From Ruminococcus sp. (GTDB lineage Bacteria > Bacillota > Clostridia > Oscillospirales > Acutalibacteraceae), in the NCBI GenBank assembly GCA_017411385.1, contig JAFQQF010000002.1, positions 1 to 64,000 of the forward strand: DNA of 64,000 bases. The letters are read 5' to 3'. The translations under genes and the position numbers were made by a program. The notes beneath the pieces were generated by a model. It had not been told where the DNA came from and did no database searches. It saw only the letters and a program-made list of their open reading frames with translations. Position 1 is the stretch's first letter; each line of letters begins with the position of its first letter. Below are positions 42,821 to 51,096 of this stretch, piece by piece.

Positions 42821-42908
42821 TAGATAAATATGTTTATCCCACAGGAATATAAAAAACTCCCTCTACATAGAAATAACTATGAAAGAAAATTTAGCGGAGG
42901 CTGAAAAT

Positions 42909-43832
42909 ATGAGGGACTTTTTACCTGAAGGATGTCTTATGGATACTCAGGATAATTCTGTGTGTATGGAGAGCATTTCTTCTCTTTGCGAGGCATATCG
43001 CGAGCAGAGAATTCTGGAAGCCCGTGCGACTGTCTGCGATGCAAACCATAACCTTACTGTGGATTTGGGATGCATACGGGGGATTATACCGCGTAAAGAA
43101 GGGGCTCTGGGAATCAGAGAAGGCAGAGTCAGGGATATTGCAGTTATATCCCGCGTCAACCGACCGGTAAGCTTTGTGATAACTGGCTTTGACAGGGACG
43201 AAAGTGGAGCTACTGTTGCAACACTTTCCCGTGAGCTTGCACAGAAAAGATGTATGGATGATTATGTGAGTACTCTTAGGGTGGGGGATGTGGTGGATGC
43301 AAGGATAACCCACCTTGAAACCTTTGGTGCATTTGCTGATATCGGTTGCGGAATAGTGGCACTTCTGCCTATTGACGCAATTTCTGTATCCAGAATTGAG
43401 CATCCTTGTGAGCGGTTTACCGTTGGTATGGATATAAAGGCGATAATCAAATCCATTGAAAACGGCAGAATAAGCCTGAGCCACAAGGAGCTTTTGGGCA
43501 CATGGCAGGAGAATGCAGATAATTTCAGAGCAGGAGAAACCGTTGCAGGAATTATCCGTTCTATTGAGAATTACGGTGCCTTTGTAGAGCTCTCTCCCAA
43601 CCTTGCAGGACTTGCAGAAAGCAAGGATTCTGTTCGTGTAGGACAGCAGGCGAGTGTCTACATAAAAAGCATCAATCCCGAAAAAATGAAGGTGAAGCTG
43701 ATTATTGTGGAAACCTTTGATTATAAGTACAGTCCTCAGAAGCCCAAGTACTTCTTCGAGGGTGAGCATATGGATGAGTTTTTGTATTCGCCGGCTAATT
43801 GCGAAAAGAGGATTGTGTCAACTTTTTCATAA
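42909..43832 (+). CDS. S1 RNA-binding domain protein
   Basis: A 307-residue protein with at least two S1 domains: about 120-190 (RVGDVVDARITHLETFGAFADIGCGIVALLP) and about 200-268 (RAGETVAGIIRSIENYGAFVELSPNLAGLAE), seen by their VxxIxxFGAFV-type cores. A degenerate third may precede them. It resembles ribosomal-protein-S1-like proteins of Clostridia, which bind RNA and may aid translation. The ATG at 42909 has GGAGG at nine bases; the longer frame from 42879 has no ribosome site. No clear promoter was found. Confidence 0.82.
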   Translation: MRDFLPEGCLMDTQDNSVCMESISSLCEAYREQRILEARATVCDANHNLTVDLGCIRGIIPRKEGALGIREGRVRDIAVISRVNRPVSFVITGFDRDESGATVATLSRELAQKRCMDDYVSTLRVGDVVDARITHLETFGAFADIGCGIVALLPIDAISVSRIEHPCERFTVGMDIKAIIKSIENGRISLSHKELLGTWQENADNFRAGETVAGIIRSIENYGAFVELSPNLAGLAESKDSVRVGQQASVYIKSINPEKMKVKLIIVETFDYKYSPQKPKYFFEGEHMDEFLYSPANCEKRIVSTFS

Positions 43833-43841
43833 GAATACTGC

Positions 43842-43872
43842 AAAGGCTCTGTTTGATAAGCAGAGCCTTTCG
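43842..43872 (+). terminator. Terminator after the S1-domain gene
   Basis: Perfect stem AAAGGCTCTG / CAGAGCCTTT with a 9-base loop. Confidence 0.75.
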
Positions 43873-43917
43873 TTGTACCATAAACGGTACTCTGAGTTTT
43901 TGCGATGTGTTTTTCGG

Positions 43918-43947
43918 TTGACAGGCAAGGGTGTGGAATGATATGAT
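43918..43947 (+). promoter_or_regulatory. Promoter of rmuC
   Basis: TTGACA, an 18-base spacer, TATGAT. Confidence 0.65.
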
Positions 43948-43976
43948 TTGTGTATAAAGAAAAGGAGGCTGTGTGT

Positions 43977-45260
43977 ATGCCCGATAACATTAAATTTGCA
44001 CTTTTGCTGGGTGTTTTGACCTTGGTGGCAGTTTTGCTTGTTGTTCTTCTTGTAAGAAGCTTCAAGGGCAACAAGGATAATTCAGAACAGCTGGCAAGAA
44101 AGCTCAGAGAGGAATCTCAGAAGGATAATGCCATACTGCGTCAGGAGGTAAGCTCAAGTATTCAGCAGTCTGTAAAGACTATGGGTGATATGATTGCCCT
44201 CAATCAACAGCAGGGCACAGAGAATCAGACAAGACAGATGGCACAGCTTGAAGAAAGGTTCAAAACCTTTTCACTAGAAAATGAGCAGAAGCTGGAGCTT
44301 ATTCGTGGTACGGTAGAAAAACGTCTGCAGTTTATGCAGGAGGATAACAACCGCAAGCTTGACGAAATGCGTCAGACCGTTGACGAAAAACTACAGCGTA
44401 CATTGGAAGACAAGATGACAAAATCCTTTGCCCTTGTTAATGAGAGGCTGGAGCAAGTGTATAAAGGCTTAGGTGAGATGCGTACCCTTGCTGTTGGTGT
44501 GGGTGACCTTAAAAAGGTGCTTTCAAACGTAAAGACAAGAGGTATATTGGGTGAAATTCAGCTTGGCTCAATACTCAAGGAAATACTTGCTCCCGAGCAG
44601 TATGAAGAAAATGTGGCAACAAAGCCCAAGAGTTCAGAGAGAGTAGAGTTCGCAGTAAAGCTTCCTGCTGAGGACGAGGGCTTTATATATCTGCCTATTG
44701 ACTCAAAGTTCCCCGGCGATACCTACGCTGCCTTGCAGGATGCTTACGAGTCCGGCTCACCTGAGCTTGTAGAGTCTGCAGCAAAGGCTCTGCTTACAAC
44801 CCTTAAAAAGGAAGCAAAGGATATTCGCGATAAGTACATAAGCACACCCTATACCACAGAGTTTGCAATTATGTTCCTGCCCACAGAGGGGCTGTATGCT
44901 GAGGCTGTGAACCGCGGAATGGTGGAGGCTTTGCAGAGGGATTACAAGGTGAATATTGCAGGTCCAAGCACTATGGCGGCTCTGCTTAATTCACTGCAGA
45001 TGGGCTTTAAGACCTTGGCTGTGCAGAAGCGTTCTGCAGAGGTATGGCAGATTTTAGGCTCAGTAAAAACCGAGTTTGAAAAGTTCAACGATGTGCTTAC
45101 TCTTACTCAGCAACGTTTAGACCAAGCAAACTCCGAGCTTGATAAGCTTGTGGGAGTACGCACACGTCAGATTTGCAGAAAGCTTTCTTCCGTTCAGGCT
45201 AACACCACCCCCTTAGAGTCTTACTCAACGGCGGAGCTTGCCGAGAATACGGCGGAATAA
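43977..45260 (+). CDS. rmuC: DNA recombination protein RmuC
   Basis: A 427-residue RmuC: one N-terminal membrane segment (about residues 5-28), a long coiled coil (about 35-160, with QEDNNRKLDEMRQTVDEKLQ) and the nuclease-like RmuC domain with the family signatures LKKVLSNVKTRGILGEIQLG, LPIDSKFPGDTY and MFLPTEGLYAEA. RmuC limits recombination at inverted repeats and has been linked to anti-phage or DNA-repair functions. AAAGGAGG precedes the ATG; the longer frame begins upstream of it without support. Own promoter and terminator. Confidence 0.93.
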   Translation: MPDNIKFALLLGVLTLVAVLLVVLLVRSFKGNKDNSEQLARKLREESQKDNAILRQEVSSSIQQSVKTMGDMIALNQQQGTENQTRQMAQLEERFKTFSLENEQKLELIRGTVEKRLQFMQEDNNRKLDEMRQTVDEKLQRTLEDKMTKSFALVNERLEQVYKGLGEMRTLAVGVGDLKKVLSNVKTRGILGEIQLGSILKEILAPEQYEENVATKPKSSERVEFAVKLPAEDEGFIYLPIDSKFPGDTYAALQDAYESGSPELVESAAKALLTTLKKEAKDIRDKYISTPYTTEFAIMFLPTEGLYAEAVNRGMVEALQRDYKVNIAGPSTMAALLNSLQMGFKTLAVQKRSAEVWQILGSVKTEFEKFNDVLTLTQQRLDQANSELDKLVGVRTRQICRKLSSVQANTTPLESYSTAELAENTAE

Positions 45261-45282
45261 TTTTAGATTGTAATATAAATTG

Positions 45283-45320
45283 TAAAGAGCAGTAAGCGGA
45301 AAACTTACTGCTCTTTGTTT
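45283..45320. terminator. Bidirectional terminator, rmuC / XRE regulator
   Basis: Perfect 13-base stem AAAGAGCAGTAAG / CTTACTGCTCTTT; it overlaps the end of the minus-strand regulator gene. Confidence 0.85.
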
Positions 45321-45955
45321 TTATATTTGCGTTTTGGAATTCTGTGTGTGCTTTGGTTGGGATATTTTATTCTTGACCATAGCAGGATGATGACCTGACC
45401 GGGGATTCCCAGAGTGTAGAGAATCCAGAAGTTAAAACCAAAGGGTAAGAACGATATGTGCAGGGAAATCAGCACTGTCCACACAAGCAGGGAAATGATT
45501 ATGTAGTTTCTGCGTCGGTTGAACCATAATGAGTTAAACACAAGCCAAACAATCATTGATACAGGCAGGGCATACATAAAAGCTAAGGTGTGTAGAAAGT
45601 TTGTTTCCAAGGGAACCATATCCAGCACAACGAAGGCAATGGTAGCAATTAACCACACCAGAAGTATGCACATACCTGTGATGAAAATGTGGTTTTTCTT
45701 ACGGTTGGCATCTTTGAGCTTCATTCCCGAATCATCCACATCCTTGTGCGGAGTTACAAGGTAGTCAAGGTTTACACCGAAGATTTCTGCAATGTGCATC
45801 AGAACGGTAACATCAGGGATTGATTCGCCTCGTTCCCATTTTGACACTGCCTTATCGGAATAGTTAAGCTCGCCTGCAAGGTCAATCTGAGTCATACCCT
45901 TTGCAAGTCGAAGCTGTGTTATGTTTTTTGCAATGATTGATTTTATTTCGTCCAT
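45305..45955 (-). CDS. Membrane-anchored XRE-family regulator
   Basis: A 216-residue one-component regulator: an N-terminal helix-turn-helix (about residues 5-60, LRLAKGMTQIDLAGELNYSDKAVSKWERG with SIPDVTVLMHIAEIF) followed by a linker and four or five membrane segments from about residue 92 (FITGMCILLVWLIATIAFVV onward), ending in a basic tail (PKRKYKNKEQ). The DNA-binding part is cytoplasmic and the rest could sense membrane state. GAGGAGG precedes the ATG. It is divergent from the PAQR-GT8-PlsC operon, with inverted repeats in the shared region. Confidence 0.85.
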   Translation of the reverse strand: MDEIKSIIAKNITQLRLAKGMTQIDLAGELNYSDKAVSKWERGESIPDVTVLMHIAEIFGVNLDYLVTPHKDVDDSGMKLKDANRKKNHIFITGMCILLVWLIATIAFVVLDMVPLETNFLHTLAFMYALPVSMIVWLVFNSLWFNRRRNYIIISLLVWTVLISLHISFLPFGFNFWILYTLGIPGQVIILLWSRIKYPNQSTHRIPKRKYKNKEQ

Positions 45956-46059
45956 AGTGTCCTCCTCTTGAGGGTTAATTGTTTGTCATGAAAGCGTCTG
46001 ACGTGCTTGTTAGATAAGCGACTTTTATGCTGTAAATATGTAAAGTAAAAGCGATTCTT

Positions 46060-46081
46060 CTGTAGAGTTGCAATTCTACAG
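46060..46081. promoter_or_regulatory. Near-perfect palindrome A (GTAGA / TCTAC)
   Basis: CTGTAGAGTTGCAATTCTACAG is a 22-base inverted repeat with a single mismatched pair (key parts: TGTAGA, TTGCAA, TCTACA). It lies about 10-30 bases downstream of the expected start of the XRE transcript, so it may be an operator for autoregulation or a leader hairpin. Confidence 0.5.
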
Positions 46082-46097
46082 GAGTTTTTGCATGTAT

Positions 46098-46126
46098 ATC
46101 ATACCATATTTTTTTTGCTAAATCAA
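46098..46126 (-). promoter_or_regulatory. Promoter of the XRE regulator gene
   Basis: Minus strand TTGATT, a 17-base spacer, TATGAT, giving a leader of about 135 bases. Confidence 0.65.
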
Positions 46127-46155
46127 TGCCTGAAACTGTGAATTTTACTGGGCTT

Positions 46156-46191
46156 CTACTGTGAGTAGAGTTGATTTTTGCAACTTCTACG
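46156..46191. promoter_or_regulatory. GTAGA / TCTAC repeat cluster B
   Basis: TCTAC (46156), GTAGA (46166) and TCTAC (46187) form two overlapping inverted repeats, TCTAC-N5-GTAGA and GTAGAGTTG-N6-GCAACTTCTAC. They sit between the two divergent promoters, about 40 bases from each -35, and share the half-site of palindrome A. Confidence 0.5.
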
Positions 46192-46233
46192 CATAAGGGG
46201 AGTACCTGTATAGAGAAAAAATACATCTGTAGG

Positions 46234-46262
46234 TTGAGTGCGCAAGGCGATGGGCATATAAT
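46234..46262 (+). promoter_or_regulatory. Promoter of the PAQR-GT8-PlsC operon
   Basis: TTGAGT, a 17-base spacer, a perfect TATAAT, with a leader of about 55 bases. Confidence 0.7.
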
Positions 46263-46322
46263 ATGCGTGTTAATTTTATTGTCCGACTTTTGTCCGGCTT
46301 TTTTTGAAGGAAGGTAACTGTA

Positions 46323-47009
46323 ATGACTAAAGTAAGAACTCCGCGAACAAAACTCAAGGACAGAGTATTGCCTGATTACACTCGCGGTGAAGAAATTTTT
46401 AATATGGTTTCTCATATTGTAGGTGGCGGCTTCGGCGTGATTGCCCTTGTGTTGGGAGTTGTGTTTTCAGCACTCAAAGGGGACCCTTGGGCGGTGGTCA
46501 GCTGTGCAATCTACGGAGCATCCCTAATTATTCTTTATACAATGTCCAGTGTGTATCACGGACTTGTGCCCGAAGGCGCTAAAAAGGTTATGCAGGTTTT
46601 AGACCATTGCACCATTTATTTTCTCATAGGCGGAACCTACACTCCCATTGTTTTGTGTGCTATCCGCGATGTTTCTCCTGCATGGGCTTGGACACTGTTT
46701 GGCATTGTGTGGGGACTTGCTGCTGTGGGTATAGTGTTTGCCGCTATTGACCACAAAAAGTACTCAAAGTTTTCAATGGCTTGCTATATCGGTATGGGTT
46801 GGTGTGTTGTAATTGCCGCTAAGGCTACCTTGCAGGCAATACCTCTGAGAGGCCTTATGTGGCTTCTTCTGGGCGGCATTGCATATACAATAGGTGCTGT
46901 AATTTATGTAATCGGCAAAAAAAAGAGATATATGCATTCTGTGTTTCACATCTTTTGTCTTTTAGGAAGCATATTTCAGTTTGTCTGCATTTTCTTTTAT
47001 GTTATCTGA
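46323..47009 (+). CDS. Hemolysin III / PAQR family membrane protein
   Basis: A 228-residue protein with seven membrane segments of the hemolysin III (YqfA/TrhA, PAQR) family, related to adiponectin receptors. Metal-site histidines and aspartate are visible in SSVYHG, LDHCTIYFLIGGTYTP and HSVFHIF near the C-terminus. In Escherichia coli the relative TrhA influences membrane energetics and fluidity; eukaryotic members have ceramidase-like chemistry. AAGGAAGG precedes the ATG. It leads an operon of two glycosyltransferases and two acyltransferases, which suggests a role in membrane lipid homeostasis (inference). Confidence 0.92.
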   Translation: MTKVRTPRTKLKDRVLPDYTRGEEIFNMVSHIVGGGFGVIALVLGVVFSALKGDPWAVVSCAIYGASLIILYTMSSVYHGLVPEGAKKVMQVLDHCTIYFLIGGTYTPIVLCAIRDVSPAWAWTLFGIVWGLAAVGIVFAAIDHKKYSKFSMACYIGMGWCVVIAAKATLQAIPLRGLMWLLLGGIAYTIGAVIYVIGKKKRYMHSVFHIFCLLGSIFQFVCIFFYVI

Positions 47010-47014
47010 TTGCT

Positions 47015-47872
47015 ATGAACATTTTGTATAGTGGAGATAAAAATATAGCAGACGGACTTATACTTTCCTTACTGTCTTTGACTGAGCATTGCACGGAACC
47101 CCTCAGAGTTTATGTGCTGACAATGAATTACAAAGATGATGACAGAGTGTGTGAGGCATTACCTGATTCATTCGCATACTTTTTGAATGAGTTTCTCAGA
47201 AAGAAAAATCCTGAAAGCTTTCTTAAACTCTATGATGTTTCTGCTCGTTTTGGGCGTGAGGTTCCCTCTGCTAATATAAAAACAAGATTTACCCCCGGTT
47301 GTATGCTCAGACTTTTTGCGGATGAGGTGGAAGATATTCCTTCAAAGATTTTGTATCTTGACAACGATGTGCTTTGTCGCGGGGATATATCCGAAATATA
47401 CAATACCGACATTACTGATTTCGAGCTGGCAGGGGTGCCTGATTATTACGGCAGATGGTTTTTTAGCCGTAAGCCTTTTAAGTTTGATTATCTGAATTCA
47501 GGTGTTTTGCTTTTGAATATGGATAAAATCAGAAGTACGGGGCTTTTCAAAAAAAGTCGAGAACTTTGCTGTGAGAAGCAGATGTTTATGCCTGACCAAT
47601 CTGCACTTAACAAGCTTTGCGCTGAAAAGAAAATTCTGCCTAGGAAATATAACGAACAGAGAAAGCTGAAAACCGATACTGTGCTTCAGCACTTTACTAC
47701 TAGCTTTCGCTTTTTTCCTTATATACACACAGTGACAGTCAAGCCGTGGCATATAGACAAGCTTCACAATGTGCTAGGACTTTACTGCTATGATGAGCTT
47801 TTTGAAAAATATATGCAACTAAAAAAAGAATATACAAAAGCGATTGAAGATTACAAGGAGGCTGTAATATGA
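47015..47872 (+). CDS. Glycosyltransferase family 8 protein (first)
   Basis: A 285-residue GT-A-fold enzyme of family 8 with the metal-binding DxD in LYLDNDVLCRGDI, the sugar-site YLNSGVLLLNMDK and the C-terminal VLQHFTTSFRF/KPW region. It would transfer a hexose (glucose or galactose type) from a nucleotide sugar. The start at 47015 has no Shine-Dalgarno sequence and lies five bases after the PAQR stop, so it is probably translated by coupling. A longer in-frame extension overlaps the PAQR gene and is unlikely. Its stop overlaps the next gene by four bases. Confidence 0.85.
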   Translation: MNILYSGDKNIADGLILSLLSLTEHCTEPLRVYVLTMNYKDDDRVCEALPDSFAYFLNEFLRKKNPESFLKLYDVSARFGREVPSANIKTRFTPGCMLRLFADEVEDIPSKILYLDNDVLCRGDISEIYNTDITDFELAGVPDYYGRWFFSRKPFKFDYLNSGVLLLNMDKIRSTGLFKKSRELCCEKQMFMPDQSALNKLCAEKKILPRKYNEQRKLKTDTVLQHFTTSFRFFPYIHTVTVKPWHIDKLHNVLGLYCYDELFEKYMQLKKEYTKAIEDYKEAVI

Positions 47873-48825
47873 ATAAAAATGTAATTCCTGTATTTTTTAC
47901 TATTGATGACGGATACGCACCTTTTTTGAGTGTTGCCTTAGGCTCTGCTATCAAAAATTCATCAAAAGAAAACAATTATAAAGCAATTATCCTCCACGAG
48001 GATTTGAGCAAAGAGAATATAGAAAAGCTTCAGAGTCTTGCTACAGATAACTTTACTGTAGAGTTTGTCCAGATGAAAGATGGTCTTGAGAGTATTACCG
48101 ACAGAATGTCAAACCGACTTCGTTGCGACTACTTTACTCTTACCATATATTTCCGTCTGTTTATACCTGCAATGTTCCCTCAGTTCGACAAGGGCATTTA
48201 TATTGACAGCGATGTGGTTGTTAAGGGCGATTTAGCAGAGCTTTTTGAAACAGAGCTTGGTGATAATTACATCGGTGCCTGTGCAGATAAATCCGTAGTG
48301 GATGTGCCTCCTCTGGCACGCTATATGGAAGAAGCCGTGGGCGTTGACCGTCATAGCTATATAAACTCAGGTGTGCTTCTTATGAACCTTAAGAAGCTTC
48401 GCGAGGTTGAGCTTGACAGCCATTTTCTGAGCTTGCTTAATACATATCATTTTGACTGTATTGCCCCCGATCAGGATTACCTCAATGCAATGTGCTCGGG
48501 AAAAATTCTGTATCTTTCAGACGCTTGGGATGCGATGCCGACAGAGGATAAGCCTGAGATTGAGGATGTAAAAATCATTCATTACAACCTGTTTTCTAAG
48601 CCTTGGTGTTATGATAATATCCAGTATGGCGATGTGTTCTGGGATTACGCACAGGACTCTGAATATCTGGAAGATATAATAGCATACAAGGAAAGCTATT
48701 CAGACGAGCAGAAGGAGTCAGACAGCAAGTGCCTGCAGCTTCTTGTAAACCGCGGTGCTCAGATTGCTGCATCACAGATTACGTTCAAAAGAGTTTTTGA
48801 AAGCGGAGAGAAGGTCAGATTATGA
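47869..48825 (+). CDS. Glycosyltransferase family 8 protein (second)
   Basis: A 318-residue GT8 enzyme: N-terminal IPVFFTIDDGYAPFLSVAL, the DxD motif YIDSDVVVKGDL, SYINSGVLLMNLKKLR, and the late HYNLFSKPW, whose histidine contacts the nucleotide phosphates. This is the classic LgtC/Gal-T layout. GGAGG precedes the ATG, which overlaps the previous stop (ATGA). It is only distantly similar to its neighbour, so the two may add successive sugars. Confidence 0.9.
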   Translation: MNKNVIPVFFTIDDGYAPFLSVALGSAIKNSSKENNYKAIILHEDLSKENIEKLQSLATDNFTVEFVQMKDGLESITDRMSNRLRCDYFTLTIYFRLFIPAMFPQFDKGIYIDSDVVVKGDLAELFETELGDNYIGACADKSVVDVPPLARYMEEAVGVDRHSYINSGVLLMNLKKLREVELDSHFLSLLNTYHFDCIAPDQDYLNAMCSGKILYLSDAWDAMPTEDKPEIEDVKIIHYNLFSKPWCYDNIQYGDVFWDYAQDSEYLEDIIAYKESYSDEQKESDSKCLQLLVNRGAQIAASQITFKRVFESGEKVRL

Positions 48826-49694
48826 TTATCGGAGATAAAAGAGAGCTTGTAATTGAGAATATAAGCACCGCTGCCCAGAATGGTGATTTTCACACTAAGG
48901 TAGAGGTTGGCGACCCTGTACTCACACATGAGGAAAGTGTGCGTATTATTGAAACTTACCTTGATAAATCCGACACTCTTTCATTCAAAGCAAAATCATA
49001 CGTAGCAAGAAAGATTGCAAACCTTCTGACACGTACTTTGAATAAAAATACAGAGATTAAAGGATTTGAAAATCTTGACGGGCTTACAGGTGGTGCAATC
49101 ATCACAAGTAACCATTTTAGTCCTCTGGATAATACCGCAGTCAGACATTTAACACGTAAGCTTGGCAAAAAGCGTATTAACATTGTCAGTCAGGAAACAA
49201 ATCTTGCAATGCCCGGTCTTGTAGGCTTCCTTATGAACTATGCAGATATTATTCCCATTGCTGACAATAAACGTTATATGCAGAGAGATTTTATGTCTAT
49301 TCTCTCTGATTTACTGCAAAATGATGAGTATGTGCTTATTTATCCTGAGCAGGAAATGTGGTTTAATTACCGCAAGCCAAGACCTCTCAAGCGCGGTGCA
49401 TATTACTATGCAGCAAAGCTTTCGGTGCCGGTTGTTTCCTGCTTCGTTGAGATGCAGGATTTGCCTCAGGAGGATACAGAGGATTTTTACAAGGTTAAAT
49501 ACATTGTTCATATCCTGCCTACAATTTATCCCGATAAGAATAAAACCGTAAAGGAAAACAGCATTGAAATGTGCCGTCTTGATTATGAGCAGAAGAAGCA
49601 GGCATATGAGAAAGCATACGGCAAACCTCTGGTGTATGACTTTGAGGAGGATGACATTGCAGGTTGGATGGGAAGCGAGAAGCACACAGCATAA
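48822..49694 (+). CDS. PlsC-type 1-acylglycerol-3-phosphate acyltransferase-like protein (first)
   Basis: A 290-residue acyltransferase with the HX4D catalytic motif NHFSPLDN (about residue 100-107), followed by the acceptor-site block YPEQEMWFNYRKPRPLKRGAYYYA. About 85 residues precede the catalytic domain, more than in short PlsC. Such enzymes acylate lysophosphatidic acid or related lipids or glycolipids at the membrane. The start overlaps the GT8 stop by four bases, and the stop overlaps the next start (TAATG). Confidence 0.85.
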   Translation: MIIGDKRELVIENISTAAQNGDFHTKVEVGDPVLTHEESVRIIETYLDKSDTLSFKAKSYVARKIANLLTRTLNKNTEIKGFENLDGLTGGAIITSNHFSPLDNTAVRHLTRKLGKKRINIVSQETNLAMPGLVGFLMNYADIIPIADNKRYMQRDFMSILSDLLQNDEYVLIYPEQEMWFNYRKPRPLKRGAYYYAAKLSVPVVSCFVEMQDLPQEDTEDFYKVKYIVHILPTIYPDKNKTVKENSIEMCRLDYEQKKQAYEKAYGKPLVYDFEEDDIAGWMGSEKHTA

Positions 49695-50458
49695 TGAACA
49701 AAGAAAGAATTAGATATTATAAAGATTTCACAGAGGACTTTGAGAAGGCACCCGAGCAGAATATGAGGCTTTCTGAGGATTACAGATACATCAGGGAGAA
49801 GCGAGGCGAGAGATTTCTCTCTGCTTTGATTTACGCTTTGGCTGTGGTGTTCGGTTTTCCCTTTTGCAAGCTTCATCTTGGTGTGAAGTATAAAAACCGC
49901 AAGGCTTTCAGAGCTGTCAAAAAACAGGGCGCTTTTATTTATGCAAATCATACTCAGCCTGTAGGTGATGTTTTTTTGCCTGCGTTGGCATGTTTTCCTA
50001 AGAGAATCTATACAGTAGTCAGCCCCGCAAACCTGTCCTTGCCTGTGATTGGAAAGGTGTTGCCCTACTTGGGTGCTTTGCCTGTGGCTGATACTCTAAG
50101 CAATATGAAAAAATTCAATAGTGCTGTTGAAAGAAGAATCAAAGACGGTAAAATTGTTACAATCTATCCTGAGGCTCACGTGTGGGAATACTGCACACAG
50201 CTCAGACCTTTTAGCGAAACTTCCTTCAAATATCCTGTCAGACTTGGTGTGCCTGTGTTTGCCATGACGGTGACTTATCAGAAGAGGCGTTTTGGAACAA
50301 AACCAAAAACAACTGTTTATCTCGATGGACCTTTTTATTCTGATGAAAATCTGAGTAGCCGTGACAGAGTAAATGACCTGCACCAAAGAGTATATTCCCG
50401 TATGCAAATGCGAATGCGACACAGCAACTATGATTATATAAAATATGAACAGCTTTAA
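49694..50458 (+). CDS. PlsC-type acyltransferase-like protein (second)
   Basis: A 254-residue acyltransferase with NHTQPVGD as the HX4D motif, a membrane-proximal segment (FLSALIYALAVVFGFPFCKL) and YPEAHVWEYCTQLRPF as the acceptor-site block. It shares the fold of the preceding gene but is clearly diverged. Start: ATG overlapping the upstream TAA by one base; a longer in-frame version lies inside the previous gene. Last gene of the five-gene unit, followed by a terminator. Confidence 0.82.
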   Translation: MNKERIRYYKDFTEDFEKAPEQNMRLSEDYRYIREKRGERFLSALIYALAVVFGFPFCKLHLGVKYKNRKAFRAVKKQGAFIYANHTQPVGDVFLPALACFPKRIYTVVSPANLSLPVIGKVLPYLGALPVADTLSNMKKFNSAVERRIKDGKIVTIYPEAHVWEYCTQLRPFSETSFKYPVRLGVPVFAMTVTYQKRRFGTKPKTTVYLDGPFYSDENLSSRDRVNDLHQRVYSRMQMRMRHSNYDYIKYEQL

Positions 50459-50461
50459 TAC

Positions 50462-50500
50462 GAAAATCCTTTGCGTTTACGCAGGGGATTTTCTTTATTT
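50462..50500 (+). terminator. Terminator of the PAQR operon
   Basis: GAAAATCCTTTGCG / CGCAGGGGATTTTC stem with loop TTTA and a T-rich tail. Confidence 0.85.
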
Positions 50501-50503
50501 TTG

Positions 50504-50532
50504 TTGCTGTAATAAGCAGAATGTGGTATATT
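50504..50532 (+). promoter_or_regulatory. Promoter of the GNAT / NAD gene unit
   Basis: TTGCTG, a 17-base spacer, TATATT. Confidence 0.55.
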
Positions 50533-50564
50533 TAATATATATTCGGAAAAATAGGAGATGTAAA

Positions 50565-51056
50565 ATGATTATCCGCAAAGCACAGGCAGGAGATATTGAA
50601 GCTCTGCTTGATATTTATAACTACGAGGTGGAGAATACCACCGCTACTTTTGATTTGAACAAAAAGACCTTGGAGCAATGGAAAGATTGGTTTGATTGCC
50701 ACAACACAGGTAACCATCCTCTGATTGTGGCAGAGGTAGAGGGACAGGTTGCAGGTTATGCATCTCTTTCTTCTTACAGAGAAAAAGAAGCCTACAAATC
50801 CACAGTTGAGCTTTCTGTTTATGTTGCAACAGATTTCCGCAGACAAGGCGTTGCAACGGCTTTAATGGAAGAAATACTTAAGCAGGCTCAAGAGGATGAG
50901 ATTACTCATACCGTTGTTTCTGTTATTACAAGCGAGAATACAGAGAGTGTCAGCCTTCACGAAAAATTCGGGTTTAAGTATTGCGGTACCATTCATGAGG
51001 TCGGTGTAAAATTCGGCAGATACCTCAGTATCAGTAATTATGAATTGCAGGTATAA
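50565..51056 (+). CDS. GNAT N-acetyltransferase, phosphinothricin/methionine-sulfone type
   Basis: A 163-residue GNAT enzyme that starts IIRKAQAGDIEALLDIYNYEVENTTATFD, the typical opening of the Pat/MnaT group, with the acetyl-CoA loop DFRRQGVATALME and the late ENTESVSLHEKFGFKYCGTIHEVGVKF. Members acetylate phosphinothricin, methionine sulfone or related amino acids; the natural substrate is unknown. The ATG at 50565 follows AGGAGATG; the longer frame crosses the previous terminator and promoter. Confidence 0.87.
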   Translation: MIIRKAQAGDIEALLDIYNYEVENTTATFDLNKKTLEQWKDWFDCHNTGNHPLIVAEVEGQVAGYASLSSYREKEAYKSTVELSVYVATDFRRQGVATALMEEILKQAQEDEITHTVVSVITSENTESVSLHEKFGFKYCGTIHEVGVKFGRYLSISNYELQV

Positions 51057-51096
51057 GCTGTTACTTGGTGCTTAATAATAGATTTCAGGTGAGATT

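Noticed and set aside
42921..43769. 282-codon open frame antisense to the S1-domain gene
   Set aside because: The plus-strand gene has clear S1 domains and GGAGG; the antisense frame has neither.
43950..45260. RmuC as part of a defence island
   Set aside because: RmuC has been linked to defence, but the neighbours (S1 protein, XRE membrane regulator, lipid genes) carry no nuclease, toxin or restriction gene.
45975..46415. 146-codon minus-strand frame across the XRE/PAQR intergenic region
   Set aside because: It runs through two promoters and the 5' part of the PAQR gene, and has no ribosome site.
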